This document shows, piece after piece, positions 25,205 to 34,175 of a DNA stretch of 64,000 bases. The position numbers and the translations under genes are program-made. Position 1 is the first letter of the stretch; each line of letters starts with the position of its first letter. Below the pieces are notes generated by a model. It searched no databases, was not told the origin of the DNA, and worked only from the letters and a program-made list of their open reading frames with translations. Origin of the DNA: Oscillospiraceae bacterium (GTDB lineage: Bacteria; Bacillota; Clostridia; Oscillospirales; CAG-272); NCBI GenBank assembly GCA_015064555.1, contig SVRZ01000001.1, forward strand, positions 1 through 64,000, read 5' to 3'.

Positions 25205-26809
25205 TTAAGCCTCTGCACCGACAGTTTCATCGGTGATGGTAGTCATCGCTTCCTCCATAGTCATACCGCCGGCAACAGCCTCCTTGCGCGCCGCATTCAC
25301 AGCCTGAATGGTCTTTAAGCGCTTGCCGTCAAGCGAGTAGCCCTTCATTGCAAGAAGAGTGAGCGCCCACGCGAGCATGGGGATAAGGCAGAACAGAACT
25401 ATAACAACGCCTCTCATGCCATCCGCATAGGGAGTCATCTTTGTGGGAAGATCGTTCACACCGATAAAGAGAAGTGCTATAGAAACGACAGTCGCGGAAA
25501 GGCTCGATACAAGCTTATCCACAAGGCTGAAGAGAGTTCCCATAATGCCGGGGATAAATTTACCCGATCTGTAGGTTTCGTAATCTGCACAGTCGGCAAC
25601 CATCGGGATAGGCATATCCGCAGTTGCGTAATACGCACCGTAGCCTACTCCGAAGAAGAGAATGAACAGAACCGTGTAAAGATTTATCGTTATTTTGAAG
25701 TCGGGGCCAAAGAGCTTTCCTTCAAATATAGAAAGGTTCCACTGAGGCTCGCCGAATCTCCAGAGCAGAAGGAGCACAAACACTCCGATGTAGCAAAGGA
25801 ACGCCACTGCAACGTAAGTCATAAGCGAGCGCTTCTGTCCGTGCTTCTGCGAGGTACGTACGGTAAGAAGGAAGAAGGGCGCCGAGAAAACATAGCCGAG
25901 AACCATCATTATAAGATAGAGGTTATCGTAGTGGTTGTCCGATACGATGCTTCCTGCGTCTATGTGAGTGCCGAACTGAGTCATGCAGCCGTAGAGCATG
26001 CAAAGAACGGTAACGTTGGTCGCAATAGAGAGAGCAAGCTTGCATCCGCCGCCTGCTACCATAAGGCGCTGAAGCGGCTTGTTATTCTTGACTATAGAAA
26101 CGTATTCCCGAAGCTTGATCTGCTCCTGCTTTCCACTGATTCCGAAATACTCGGTGCGGTCCTTTTCCCAGATGCCTATAACGGCAAGGGCAGTAAGTAT
26201 AACCGATATGATTACCCCGATGGGAGTCATAATGGCAAACCAGGTCGCATTATAGTCGCCCGCAACACCGTTACCTGCGATTATGGGAGCGATAAACTGC
26301 ATAGCTCCCATTCCCACAAGCGATGCCACCGTGTTGAATATGGTAAACAAGGGACGCTGATTCGAGTCATTCGTCAGGACCGGCTGCGCAGAGCGCGTAA
26401 CCGAGGTCTGGAGGGTGTAGCCTATTACCCATACCGCGTAAAGAAGAATAAAGAGCACGTAGCGAAGCCACATAGCAGATGCGGGGATAAGAGGTGTTAT
26501 TACGTAAAGAATTATCACGGATACCGCCATAATGAGGTTTCCGATGACCATAAACGGACGGAATTTACCGAACTTTCCGTCGGTCTTGTCCATTATCGCA
26601 CCTATTATGGGATCGGTTATCGCATCAAATACGCGCATTCCCGTAACCATAAAGGATGCAAAGACCATAGCCAGCCCGAGAACCTTGTTACCGAAGGTTG
26701 CGATATAGCTCAGTATGAGCACGAAATACACGTTAGTCGCACCGTTGTTCATCGGGAACAGGGCAAGCTGGTAAAGCTTGGCACGGTTAGTGCCCTGATT
26801 TTCGTTCAT
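25205..26809 (-). CDS. GPH-family glycoside-cation symporter (MFS)
   Basis: 534 residues with about twelve membrane segments. The family motif after helix 2 is clear: MRVFDAITDPIIGAIMDKTD followed by GKFGKFRPFM, which is typical of MelB/XylP-type glycoside-pentoside-hexuronide symporters that import sugars with Na+ or H+. The C-terminal tail is cytoplasmic and Glu/Thr-rich (AGGMTMEEAMTTITDETV). It is the last gene of an operon with GH2 and GH3 enzymes, so the expected substrate is a beta-linked di- or oligosaccharide, or a plant glucoside or galactoside. The ATG follows AAAGGTG. Confidence 0.85.
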   Translation of the reverse strand: MNENQGTNRAKLYQLALFPMNNGATNVYFVLILSYIATFGNKVLGLAMVFASFMVTGMRVFDAITDPIIGAIMDKTDGKFGKFRPFMVIGNLIMAVSVIILYVITPLIPASAMWLRYVLFILLYAVWVIGYTLQTSVTRSAQPVLTNDSNQRPLFTIFNTVASLVGMGAMQFIAPIIAGNGVAGDYNATWFAIMTPIGVIISVILTALAVIGIWEKDRTEYFGISGKQEQIKLREYVSIVKNNKPLQRLMVAGGGCKLALSIATNVTVLCMLYGCMTQFGTHIDAGSIVSDNHYDNLYLIMMVLGYVFSAPFFLLTVRTSQKHGQKRSLMTYVAVAFLCYIGVFVLLLLWRFGEPQWNLSIFEGKLFGPDFKITINLYTVLFILFFGVGYGAYYATADMPIPMVADCADYETYRSGKFIPGIMGTLFSLVDKLVSSLSATVVSIALLFIGVNDLPTKMTPYADGMRGVVIVLFCLIPMLAWALTLLAMKGYSLDGKRLKTIQAVNAARKEAVAGGMTMEEAMTTITDETVGAEA

Positions 26810-26898
26810 ATCAATATCACCTTTCTTGGAATAAGCTCTTGTAAAAAAGTTTTAATAAATGCCGCAAAGCACCGATTCCCGACACACCATGTGGGTTA

Positions 26899-28818
26899 TC
26901 AGGTCCAGTTGCCTCCGCCTGCCTTCTTTTTGCTGAGCTTATATGCCGGGTTCTTTTTCTCTGCCCGACGTATTTTTATAGTATCCGAAAGCTCGCCGGC
27001 AGATGCCCTTATTTCACACTCACCGACAAGGGGAATGCGGAAGTTAAAGACCTTTTCACCGACCTTTGTTTCGTATTTTTCTCCGTTTACATAAAGTGTT
27101 ACCTCAGAGCAGTTGGAGTATACCTTTATATTGGTCTTACTCTCGGCTCTGTCAACGTAGCGCCTGCCCGTGATATAAACAAAGGGCTCCTTTGACCACC
27201 ACGCCTTGTAGAGATAGAAGCTGTCCTTCTTCGTTTTACGGTCGAAGGTGACAAGCCCCTTATGATTCATTCCCGGCTCGCCGCCCTGATTCCTGGCATC
27301 GGCGGCAAAGTCGAACATGTTCCAAAGATGCGTAGCCCACATAAACGGGCGCTTATCGAAGAATCTCAGCATAAATTCGTGATACTTGCACTGATACTCC
27401 TCGGTCTGATCTCCGCGCACAGGGTGCGAGGAATGAAGATTCGGCATACATTCACAGCCGTACTCGGAATAGCCCAACGGTCTGTTCGGGTATACCGCGT
27501 GGAAGAAGTCCACCCATAGGTTATTAAGCCACATGAACGGGGTGTACCACCCGAGATACAGATTCCAGCTTACGAGATCGGAAATATGCGCCACGGGGTT
27601 GAACGGACCGCAGACCGCATAGCAGGCAAGCGTAGTCAACCTGTCGGGATCCATCTCGTGAACAAGATCGTTCAGCATCCTGTGATTATCGAGCATATCC
27701 TTCTTATCCTTGGTGGAAATGGTTATCTCATTTGAGAGTCCCCAGAATAAGATCGAGGGGTGATTGTAGCACTGGGTTATAAGCTCCTTCATCTGACTTA
27801 CGGTATTTTCTCTGCCGCTTGGCATATGCTCGGAGATGTAGGGTATCTCAGCCCACACCACCATACCGTATTCGTCGCAAAGATCGTAAAAATACTGATC
27901 GTGCTGATAATGCGCCAAGCGGATAGTATTTGCTCCCACCTCGCGTATCATAGCCATATCCTCATCGTGATGCTCCTTTGTGAGCGCATTGCCTATTCCC
28001 TTACGGTCCTGATGACGGCAGACACCGCGCAAGGGATACGGCCTTCCGTTAAGGAAGAAGCCCTCCTTGGAGTCAACGCGGAAGTATCTTGCTCCGAAGC
28101 GACAGCTGACGCGGTCGGTCTCGGTGCCGTCTACCGAAAGAACAGCCTCACAGGTGTAAAGATAAGGATCCTCGATTCCCTGCCACAGGTGCACGTTTTC
28201 AACCTTCACGGTAGTATCGGTTCCGCTTCCCTCTCCAACGGTATTCCCATCGGCATCCTTGAGTATTATCCTGACCTCGCCCGACTCGGCGTTATGCCAG
28301 CTCCTTACCCATACCTCGGCATCCTTTTCCTTTACTCGCGGGCATACGGCAAGCCCCCTGCCGCCGAAATGATCCATGTCGAAGTGATAACGGTTCACGC
28401 TGACAAGCTTGACATCGCGGTATATTCCACCGTAGAAGGTGAAATCTGCCTTCTGCGGATATATTTTATCGTTCTTCGAGTTATCAACCTCAACGAGAAG
28501 ATGATTTTCTTTCGAAAGAAGATCTGTAATATCCGCGCGGAAGGTCGAATAGCCTCCGTCATGTATTAAGACGGCGCTTCCGTTCAGCACGACCTTCGCC
28601 GTCGAATTAACTCCCGAAAACTCTATATAAAGCCTTTCGTTTTCCGAAAGCTCGGGCGCGGCAAAGACCTTTTCGTATTGACAGCTGCCGCGGAAATAAT
28701 CGTCGCCGCCGTCCTGGCCGTCCTTGTTGTTCCATGTGTGAGGAATATTCACCTGCTTCTCCGTACCGTCGTGATAGCGGAAAAGCCAATTTTCGTTTAT
28801 AAGCTGCTCTTTTCTCAT
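26899..28818 (-). CDS. GH2 family glycosidase (beta-galactosidase or beta-glucuronidase type)
   Basis: 639 residues, no signal peptide, so intracellular. Domains in order: sugar-binding jelly roll (about 1-150, IPHTWNNKDG), Ig-like domain (about 160-250), and TIM barrel from about 255 (LRGVCRHQDRKG ... NTIRLAHYQHDQYFYDLCDE). The acid/base Glu is in FWGLSNEI (about E364) and the nucleophile Glu in GYSEYGCE (about E452). The short length and the lack of a long C-terminal domain resemble small GH2 enzymes rather than LacZ. A short C-terminal Ig-like domain (TLYVNGEKYETKV) closes the protein. It hydrolyses beta-glycosides brought in by the adjacent symporter; beta-galactosidase is likely but not certain. 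Confidence 0.85.
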   Translation of the reverse strand: MRKEQLINENWLFRYHDGTEKQVNIPHTWNNKDGQDGGDDYFRGSCQYEKVFAAPELSENERLYIEFSGVNSTAKVVLNGSAVLIHDGGYSTFRADITDLLSKENHLLVEVDNSKNDKIYPQKADFTFYGGIYRDVKLVSVNRYHFDMDHFGGRGLAVCPRVKEKDAEVWVRSWHNAESGEVRIILKDADGNTVGEGSGTDTTVKVENVHLWQGIEDPYLYTCEAVLSVDGTETDRVSCRFGARYFRVDSKEGFFLNGRPYPLRGVCRHQDRKGIGNALTKEHHDEDMAMIREVGANTIRLAHYQHDQYFYDLCDEYGMVVWAEIPYISEHMPSGRENTVSQMKELITQCYNHPSILFWGLSNEITISTKDKKDMLDNHRMLNDLVHEMDPDRLTTLACYAVCGPFNPVAHISDLVSWNLYLGWYTPFMWLNNLWVDFFHAVYPNRPLGYSEYGCECMPNLHSSHPVRGDQTEEYQCKYHEFMLRFFDKRPFMWATHLWNMFDFAADARNQGGEPGMNHKGLVTFDRKTKKDSFYLYKAWWSKEPFVYITGRRYVDRAESKTNIKVYSNCSEVTLYVNGEKYETKVGEKVFNFRIPLVGECEIRASAGELSDTIKIRRAEKKNPAYKLSKKKAGGGNWT

Positions 28819-28827
28819 AAAAGCTCC

Positions 28828-28890
28828 ATTCGATAAGGAATCCCCCCTGCCCTACTGTGCAAGAATAGACCGCGGACAGGGGGATTTTTC
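28828..28890 (-). other. intercistronic hairpin between the GH3 and GH2 genes
   Basis: ATCCCCCTG and CAGGGGGAT form a stem around a loop of about 27 bases. The T-run is on the plus-strand side only, where no gene ends, so on the minus strand this is more likely an mRNA-stability element than a terminator. Confidence 0.45.
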
Positions 28891-28910
28891 AATTCAGATA
28901 AGTCTTATAA

Positions 28911-31871
28911 TTAATCGTCAAGCTTGCGTTTGATAACAACAAACAGCACAGCGAGCACACCTATAGCAATCGTAGCATAGGTTACGGTATTGATAATACC
29001 GGGTGTTACGGCATGAACCACGGTGTCAGGGCCGACCTCATTCATAGCCGCAGAATTGATGATGGTGTAAAGGTTGTGATGCATAGCCTCAACCATGGCA
29101 TTTACAACAACGGGATCATCCTTTGCACCCTTGAGTGCGTTTACAGCGTAAGGAAGCATAGCATCGAAGCAGGTAACACCGCCGGCAAGAACCGCATCGG
29201 CACCGTTACAGTAGGTAACGAGGATGTTGTCGGTGATGGACATAGCCCTGTTACCCCACTCTCCGCGGAGAATGCCGGACATAAGTCCCTGGTGCATACC
29301 CGACCAGGTGGTGCCCCAACGGGTGTAAGCGGTCATAACGCCACCGAGACCGTCGTTCTCCTCAAGTGCCTTCTGGAATGCCTTGAGATATATCTCACGT
29401 GCAGCCTGCTCGGTAATCCATGCAGCCTGACCAAGGCGGTCCTGCTCGCAATCGTTAAGAGCAAAATGCTTCATAACAACGTCAACACCCTTGGAGCGGA
29501 TACCCTTAACCTCGATACCGCCCATCTCACCGGAAAGGAAGCCGTCCTCGGAGTAATACTCGAAGTTACGTCCGCCATAGGGAGTACGGTGAGTGTTTGC
29601 GCCGGGGCCGTAAAGACAGGAAACACCTGCATCTATACAGTCGTTACCTATCATCTTACCAACCTCATACATAAGATCAAGATTGAAGGTTGCCGCCATA
29701 ACGTCCTCGGAGGTAAATGCGGTAGCCTCCGCACCGAGACCGGAGCCGAAGAGCGAAACGGTAAGTCCCTGAGGACCGTTCTCGTCACGCGAGCCGGGAG
29801 CACTTACCGATGCTACGGGCTGACGCCAGTGGAAGCAGTCACCCATCTTGATAAGCTCGTCGATGGTTACGTTCAGAAGGAGCTTATCCCAAGCGGGATC
29901 GTCATAATCTTTAGCCGCCATAACGCCGTCATTATCCTCGTCCATCTCGAACATATCGTAAAGGGTAAGTCCGTTCTTTGCATCAAGCACGGGCATATTC
30001 TTCCATTCCTCGGGAACGGTGAAGTATTTCTCACCCATAGTAGCCCAGCGGCCCTCGGTGAGCTCGGTAACCATGCTGTCAACAAGGTTCAGCTTAACAC
30101 TCTCGGTGGGCCAGGTTCCCGTCCAGTCGTTTCTCGAAAGGAAGGTAACGGTGTTCTCACCGAAGTATACGTTGGGATCTGCATCCTGAAGCTGATTTTC
30201 GATCTTAGTTCCGTTAAGAGAGGTGGAATAGGTAACGGAATCAAATACCATATCCCAGTTGTAAACGAGTGCGGAATTGCCCTCGCCGTCCATACCGTTA
30301 GCGGCGGTGTAGCCCTTTGCGGCAAGAACGTTGTTCACAGCATTGTGAGAATCGGTAGCCGCGGTAAGGTAATAGGTTCCCGCATCAATGATGTAGGTGC
30401 CTGCGCCCTTGGCATCGTAAGCCGCCATATCGCGCTCGTCTACCTGAACGGTAACCACCTCGGATGCGCCCGCCTCAAGAACTGCGGTCTTGCCGAAGCC
30501 TATGAGCTGAACTGCAGCCTTCTCTATTTCGTTATCAATATCGTACTGAGTGTAGGGAGAGGAAAGATAGATCTGAACGGTCTCCTTGCCTGCAACAGAG
30601 CCTGCATTGGTGACCTTAACGCTTACGTTGTAGCAAGTCTCGCCGTATGCGTTGGTAGCCTTCTCAACAGTCATATCGCTGTAGGTGAAGGTGGTGTAGG
30701 AAAGGCCGTATCCGAAGGGGAATGCAACCTCGTTTCCGTACTTTGAAGCATAATCGCCTGCATTGCCCATGCCCATAACGGCATCTGCATAGCGGGTTTC
30801 ATAATACTTGTAGCCTACGTAAATGCCCTCCTGATATACCATATAGGTGGAAGCATTTTCGGGGATCTGAGGATCATCTGCGTTGAATCCGCCGTAGGTC
30901 ATAGCTATGAAGTTCTGCATAGCGGGAGATGTGAAGTTATCGTAGCAATAGGTATCGACAAGGCTACCCGAGGGATTTACCTTACCTGCGAGGATATCGG
31001 TAACCGCATTGGTGCCCGCGATACCGAGTCCACCTACCCAGAGGCAAGCGTCAACGGTGTAATCCTTGAGGAAGTCTACCTCAAGAGCGTTGGAGGTGTT
31101 GATAAGAACCACAACGCTCGAAACCTTACCCGCCGCCTTAAGATCGGTAGCGTACTGAAGAAGCTTTCTTTCACGCTCGTCAAGCTCAAGATAGTTCTGA
31201 GCATTCTTCTGTCCTTCGTAGCCGGGGAAGGAGCAATCGTAACCCTCGCCGCCTACACGGGAGAAGGTAATGATAACCGCATCGCCGTACTCGGAGATGG
31301 AATTCTTTACGTTTTCGGGATATTTGTCAATGTCGATCTCAACGATGGGTGCCTGTCCTGCAAGAACCGCACTCTCGCCCTCGGATGCACCTGCCTCGTC
31401 CATTATCTTTTCCATGAGCGATTCGGCATCCTTGCTGCCGTACCAATCCCAAAGAACGGGATTCACGGTAAGACCTGACTTTTCAAGTGCCGCCTTGAGA
31501 TTGTCTGCCTTGGATGCATCAACGTTACCCGATCCGGTACCGCCGTATGTCAGGCTCACAGAGTTCGTGGAAAGTGTGCTGACCTTAGCTCCGCTCTTGA
31601 GAGGAAGCGCGCCGTTATTGAGAAGAAGTGCCGCGCCTTCTGCTTCTACCTCGTAGCAAAGCGCGTTACCTGCGGCTATTCTGTCGGCCTCAGAGGCATA
31701 ATCGCCCTTGAAGTATATTGCCGTCTTGTCCGCATTTTCAAGCTCCCAGAAGGTATTACCGGGAACAAGAAGAGAAAGTGTATTGTCAAAGAGTCTGACA
31801 ACAACGTTCACAGGGATCATAATGACCAAAACGATGATCAGTAAGACCGAGATGAATTTAATGAGTCTCAT
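28911..31871 (-). CDS. GH3 family beta-glycosidase with swapped domain order and two membrane anchors
   Basis: 986 residues. In usual GH3 enzymes the catalytic TIM-barrel domain comes first. Here the GH3 C-domain comes first (about 65-330: EGAALLLNNGALPLKSG ... VVVLINTSNALEV ... VDACLWVGGLGIAGTNAV). A fibronectin-III-like domain follows (about 420-520: VKVTNAGSVAGKETVQIYLS), and the (beta/alpha)8-type domain is last (about 690-930: SCLYGPGANTHRTPYGGRNF, VVMKHFALND). The nucleophile region is RAMSITDN. This reversed order is known from Ruminococcus and Butyrivibrio beta-glucosidases. Hydrophobic segments at both ends (FISVLLIIVLVIMIPVNVVV and ATIAIGVLAVLFVVI) predict anchoring of the enzyme at the outer face of the membrane. 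First gene of the operon, before GH2 and symporter. Confidence 0.85.
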   Translation of the reverse strand: MRLIKFISVLLIIVLVIMIPVNVVVRLFDNTLSLLVPGNTFWELENADKTAIYFKGDYASEADRIAAGNALCYEVEAEGAALLLNNGALPLKSGAKVSTLSTNSVSLTYGGTGSGNVDASKADNLKAALEKSGLTVNPVLWDWYGSKDAESLMEKIMDEAGASEGESAVLAGQAPIVEIDIDKYPENVKNSISEYGDAVIITFSRVGGEGYDCSFPGYEGQKNAQNYLELDERERKLLQYATDLKAAGKVSSVVVLINTSNALEVDFLKDYTVDACLWVGGLGIAGTNAVTDILAGKVNPSGSLVDTYCYDNFTSPAMQNFIAMTYGGFNADDPQIPENASTYMVYQEGIYVGYKYYETRYADAVMGMGNAGDYASKYGNEVAFPFGYGLSYTTFTYSDMTVEKATNAYGETCYNVSVKVTNAGSVAGKETVQIYLSSPYTQYDIDNEIEKAAVQLIGFGKTAVLEAGASEVVTVQVDERDMAAYDAKGAGTYIIDAGTYYLTAATDSHNAVNNVLAAKGYTAANGMDGEGNSALVYNWDMVFDSVTYSTSLNGTKIENQLQDADPNVYFGENTVTFLSRNDWTGTWPTESVKLNLVDSMVTELTEGRWATMGEKYFTVPEEWKNMPVLDAKNGLTLYDMFEMDEDNDGVMAAKDYDDPAWDKLLLNVTIDELIKMGDCFHWRQPVASVSAPGSRDENGPQGLTVSLFGSGLGAEATAFTSEDVMAATFNLDLMYEVGKMIGNDCIDAGVSCLYGPGANTHRTPYGGRNFEYYSEDGFLSGEMGGIEVKGIRSKGVDVVMKHFALNDCEQDRLGQAAWITEQAAREIYLKAFQKALEENDGLGGVMTAYTRWGTTWSGMHQGLMSGILRGEWGNRAMSITDNILVTYCNGADAVLAGGVTCFDAMLPYAVNALKGAKDDPVVVNAMVEAMHHNLYTIINSAAMNEVGPDTVVHAVTPGIINTVTYATIAIGVLAVLFVVIKRKLDD

Positions 31872-31922
31872 AATTCTGCTCCTTTTTCTTTCGGGCTGTA
31901 CCCGAATATGTTTTGGGTTTTA

Positions 31923-31958
31923 AAAAAGCAACGGCGCAAAAAGCTCCGTTGCTTTTTA
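31923..31958 (-). terminator. terminator-like hairpin in the leader of the GH3 operon
   Basis: AAAAGCAACGG ... CCGTTGCTTTTTT is a perfect stem with a T-run in both directions. On the minus strand it lies directly after the predicted start of the GH3 operon and also downstream of the 560-residue exported protein gene. It may end the latter's transcript or attenuate the GH3 operon. Confidence 0.65.
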
Positions 31959-31973
31959 AAACGTCCATTTTAC

Positions 31974-32002
31974 ATTATAACATTGCAAACGCGAGTTGTC
32001 TA
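31974..32002 (-). promoter_or_regulatory. sigma-A promoter of the GH3-GH2-symporter operon
   Basis: -35 TAGACA (31997-32002), 17-base spacer, -10 TATAAT (31974-31979) on the minus strand. Predicted start near 31967, about 95 bases before the GH3 ATG and immediately before the hairpin at 31923-31958. Confidence 0.7.
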
Positions 32003-32180
32003 CAGAAAATCGCGCATAATATAAAATAAGTCGGTTTGTGTTATATAATATTGACAAAAAGCTTTGTATAAAACTATCAACGCGGTGACTTTTACCGGTG
32101 ATTCATTTTCCGGGATCGGTCGGATCCCGCCCGACGTCAAAGCATATTCTCAAAGAATATTTGCCCCGATAGCACCGCTA

Positions 32181-33863
32181 TTATTCAAGGTAAGAGGAAA
32201 GACCGCGCACGAATTCGTAATCCTCTGCGGAATAGATACCGTCAGGCTCGGTAGCAAGCACGCGGTCTATATATCCGCCAAGGCTCAGATACCATAACGT
32301 GTTGGTCGAAATTTCGGCACTGAAGTACATCTGCACCTCAAGCTCATATCGGTGCGAATAATCGTCGGCATCTATTTCTATGCTGAGGCATATGTATTTC
32401 TCGCCGTTCTTTTCGGCTCTGTGCCAGTCATCGCTTGCGCACACCTCGCCGTCCACCTTAACTCCGCTGTAATTGATGACGCCCTCGTCATCAAAGCTCG
32501 CAGGGAAATAAACATTCAGGAAAAGACCTTCGTTTTCGCTTACGCTGACAAGCAGGGGACCGTCATATACACATGCTACAACGTAGAGGATGCTTCCATC
32601 CTCCTGATATCTCATCTGCCAGTCATATTTGTACACGCCCTCCTCCTTATTGCCGGGAACGGCATAAGGGAAATCGGGATCTTCGTCCTTTGCCCAAAGC
32701 TGAGTGATCGACTGCTTATCCTTCTTGAAGGTGTATTTCTGCACATCATCCTCGCTCACGTAACGGACGGGCGCGGGGATAACATCCATTCTCTTTTCAT
32801 AATAATTCCAATTCGAAAATCCGTCAAGATACCTTACGGTCTTTCCGCCGCCGTGAAGCTCGTATTCATTCTTGGTTATTACCTTGACCAGGGGCGTGTC
32901 GGATTTTATAAGAGACATATTCGCTTCATCCGAGTTTGCAAAGACGTTTCTGCCCTCAAGCTCAACAACACCTTCAGATGAGGATTCGGCAGAGCCGAGC
33001 ACAAAGTTTGAGATGCAGTTTCTGAATACGACCTTACCTACCGCGCTGTTGAAGATCTTCTGAGAAGCACCGTCCGCCTGAAGCAAAACACAGTCCTCAA
33101 TATTTAACACGGTCTCGGGTCCTGCCGAATTTATCAGCGCTCTTACGTCCATCATAACGATGTTCGCATGCCTGATATTGAGGGTTGCCTTGCCGCATCT
33201 GGGTACGATAAAGCCCGAATAATCGTGGATTATGCTATAGTAATTTCCTCCGTCTATATTAACGGCACAGTTCTCATCGCAAAGGCGCCCTCCGTCCGCC
33301 GTCATTATAAGGTCTATCAGACAGGAGGAGTAGGTGGTCAGATTTTCGCCGGGATAAGTCACATCTCCTACGGTAAACTTTCCCGAATTAATAACGGCCG
33401 ATTCGCCGCCTATGGTGAAAATATTACCGCCAAGACTTATATTTTCAACGTTTGTTCCGTATATTTCACCGCCGGGGAGCGAGGAATATACGTTAAGAGT
33501 TGTGTAATCTTTTACACTTATCAGATTAATCTTTTCAAGCGCATAGAGCGCGTTGCCTCCAAGGTCGAGATTTATAGTTCTCGGTGCCTCGGCGCTTGAT
33601 ATAAATCCCAGCGTTCCCGTCATTCTCAAATCGCTATTCAAAACTACGGTATCTCCGTCAGAAAGAAGGGGAAGCGCAGCGCGCAGATCTTCAAATTTCT
33701 CACCGGAAAGCTCGCTTTTCTCGGTCATTGTGTCATCGTAAACGGTGAATCCGACTGCACTTTCCTCGCCCTCTGCATATACGGTCACACCGATAACAGC
33801 TACTGTAAGCAGGGCTACAAAAAGTATAAGAGGTATGAAAGCTGTTTTTATTTTTCCGAACAT
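32181..33863 (-). CDS. exported protein with beta-helix-like region
   Basis: 560 residues from the ATG at 33863, which follows CAGGAGG; the ORF-track start is 16 codons upstream without a ribosome binding site. A signal peptide ends at about VTVYA-EGEE. Residues about 40-330 show repeated short strands and turns (TLNVYSSLPGGEIYG, AVINSGKFTVGDV, CAVNIDGGNYYSII, TVLNIEDCVLL), typical of a right-handed parallel beta-helix such as pectate-lyase-like or adhesin folds. The C-terminal third is mixed. There is no cell-wall sorting signal, so it may be secreted. It has its own consensus promoter and sits just upstream of the GH3 operon, so binding or trimming of polysaccharide is possible but unproven. 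Confidence 0.6.
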   Translation of the reverse strand: MFGKIKTAFIPLILFVALLTVAVIGVTVYAEGEESAVGFTVYDDTMTEKSELSGEKFEDLRAALPLLSDGDTVVLNSDLRMTGTLGFISSAEAPRTINLDLGGNALYALEKINLISVKDYTTLNVYSSLPGGEIYGTNVENISLGGNIFTIGGESAVINSGKFTVGDVTYPGENLTTYSSCLIDLIMTADGGRLCDENCAVNIDGGNYYSIIHDYSGFIVPRCGKATLNIRHANIVMMDVRALINSAGPETVLNIEDCVLLQADGASQKIFNSAVGKVVFRNCISNFVLGSAESSSEGVVELEGRNVFANSDEANMSLIKSDTPLVKVITKNEYELHGGGKTVRYLDGFSNWNYYEKRMDVIPAPVRYVSEDDVQKYTFKKDKQSITQLWAKDEDPDFPYAVPGNKEEGVYKYDWQMRYQEDGSILYVVACVYDGPLLVSVSENEGLFLNVYFPASFDDEGVINYSGVKVDGEVCASDDWHRAEKNGEKYICLSIEIDADDYSHRYELEVQMYFSAEISTNTLWYLSLGGYIDRVLATEPDGIYSAEDYEFVRGLSSYLE

Positions 33864-34063
33864 AAATCCTCCTGTTTTTAAAAAAGTGATAGCGAATTTC
33901 AAAGCACCCAATACCGTTTACAGGCAATAATCCGGACGGGCGCATATAAATCCATTTTCATTATATACCAAAACCAAGCGGTTGTCAATAGGTATCGGCC
34001 GCTTATATCGCGCGCATGCTGACAGCATAGAGAATGAGTCTGTGTCACTTGAGCTCAGGCGAA
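33864..34063. other. promoter region of the exported beta-helix-like protein
   Basis: With the dpaB terminator and the bases before the dpaB stop this makes a gene-free stretch of about 310 bases. It holds one strong minus-strand promoter (listed separately) and a leader of about 90 bases. Confidence 0.6.
33960..33988 (-). promoter_or_regulatory. consensus sigma-A promoter of the exported beta-helix-like protein
   Basis: TTGACA (33983-33988), exactly 17 bases, TATAAT (33960-33965) on the minus strand. The ATG is about 95 bases downstream. Confidence 0.88.
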
Positions 34064-34092
34064 CAAAAAAAGCTGCATCATCAGGGTGCAGC
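34064..34092 (-). terminator. terminator of the dipicolinate synthase operon
   Basis: GCTGCA-ccctgatga-TGCAGC followed by TTTTTTTG on the minus strand, about 85 bases past the dpaB stop. The intervening bases contain two further GGTGCA/TGCACC type repeats. Confidence 0.85.
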
Positions 34093-34175
34093 CCAACGAA
34101 AAGGGGGTGCACCGAAATGAAGCAGCCTTTTTGGGGTACTCTTAAATGAAGCAACCCGCGGGAGCCGTAGGCGTG

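Larger units (their letters stand above)
31872..32180. other. intergenic region upstream of the GH3 operon
   Basis: 309 bases. It holds the GH3 promoter and the leader hairpin listed separately. A plus-strand TTGACA at 32051 has no -10 partner and no gene downstream. The rest shows only small stems such as CCGGTGATT/CCGGGATCGG with no clear function. Confidence 0.55.

Noticed and set aside
32051-32080. Plus-strand promoter TTGACA at 32051
   Set aside because: No -10 hexamer at 16-18 bases and no plus-strand gene downstream.
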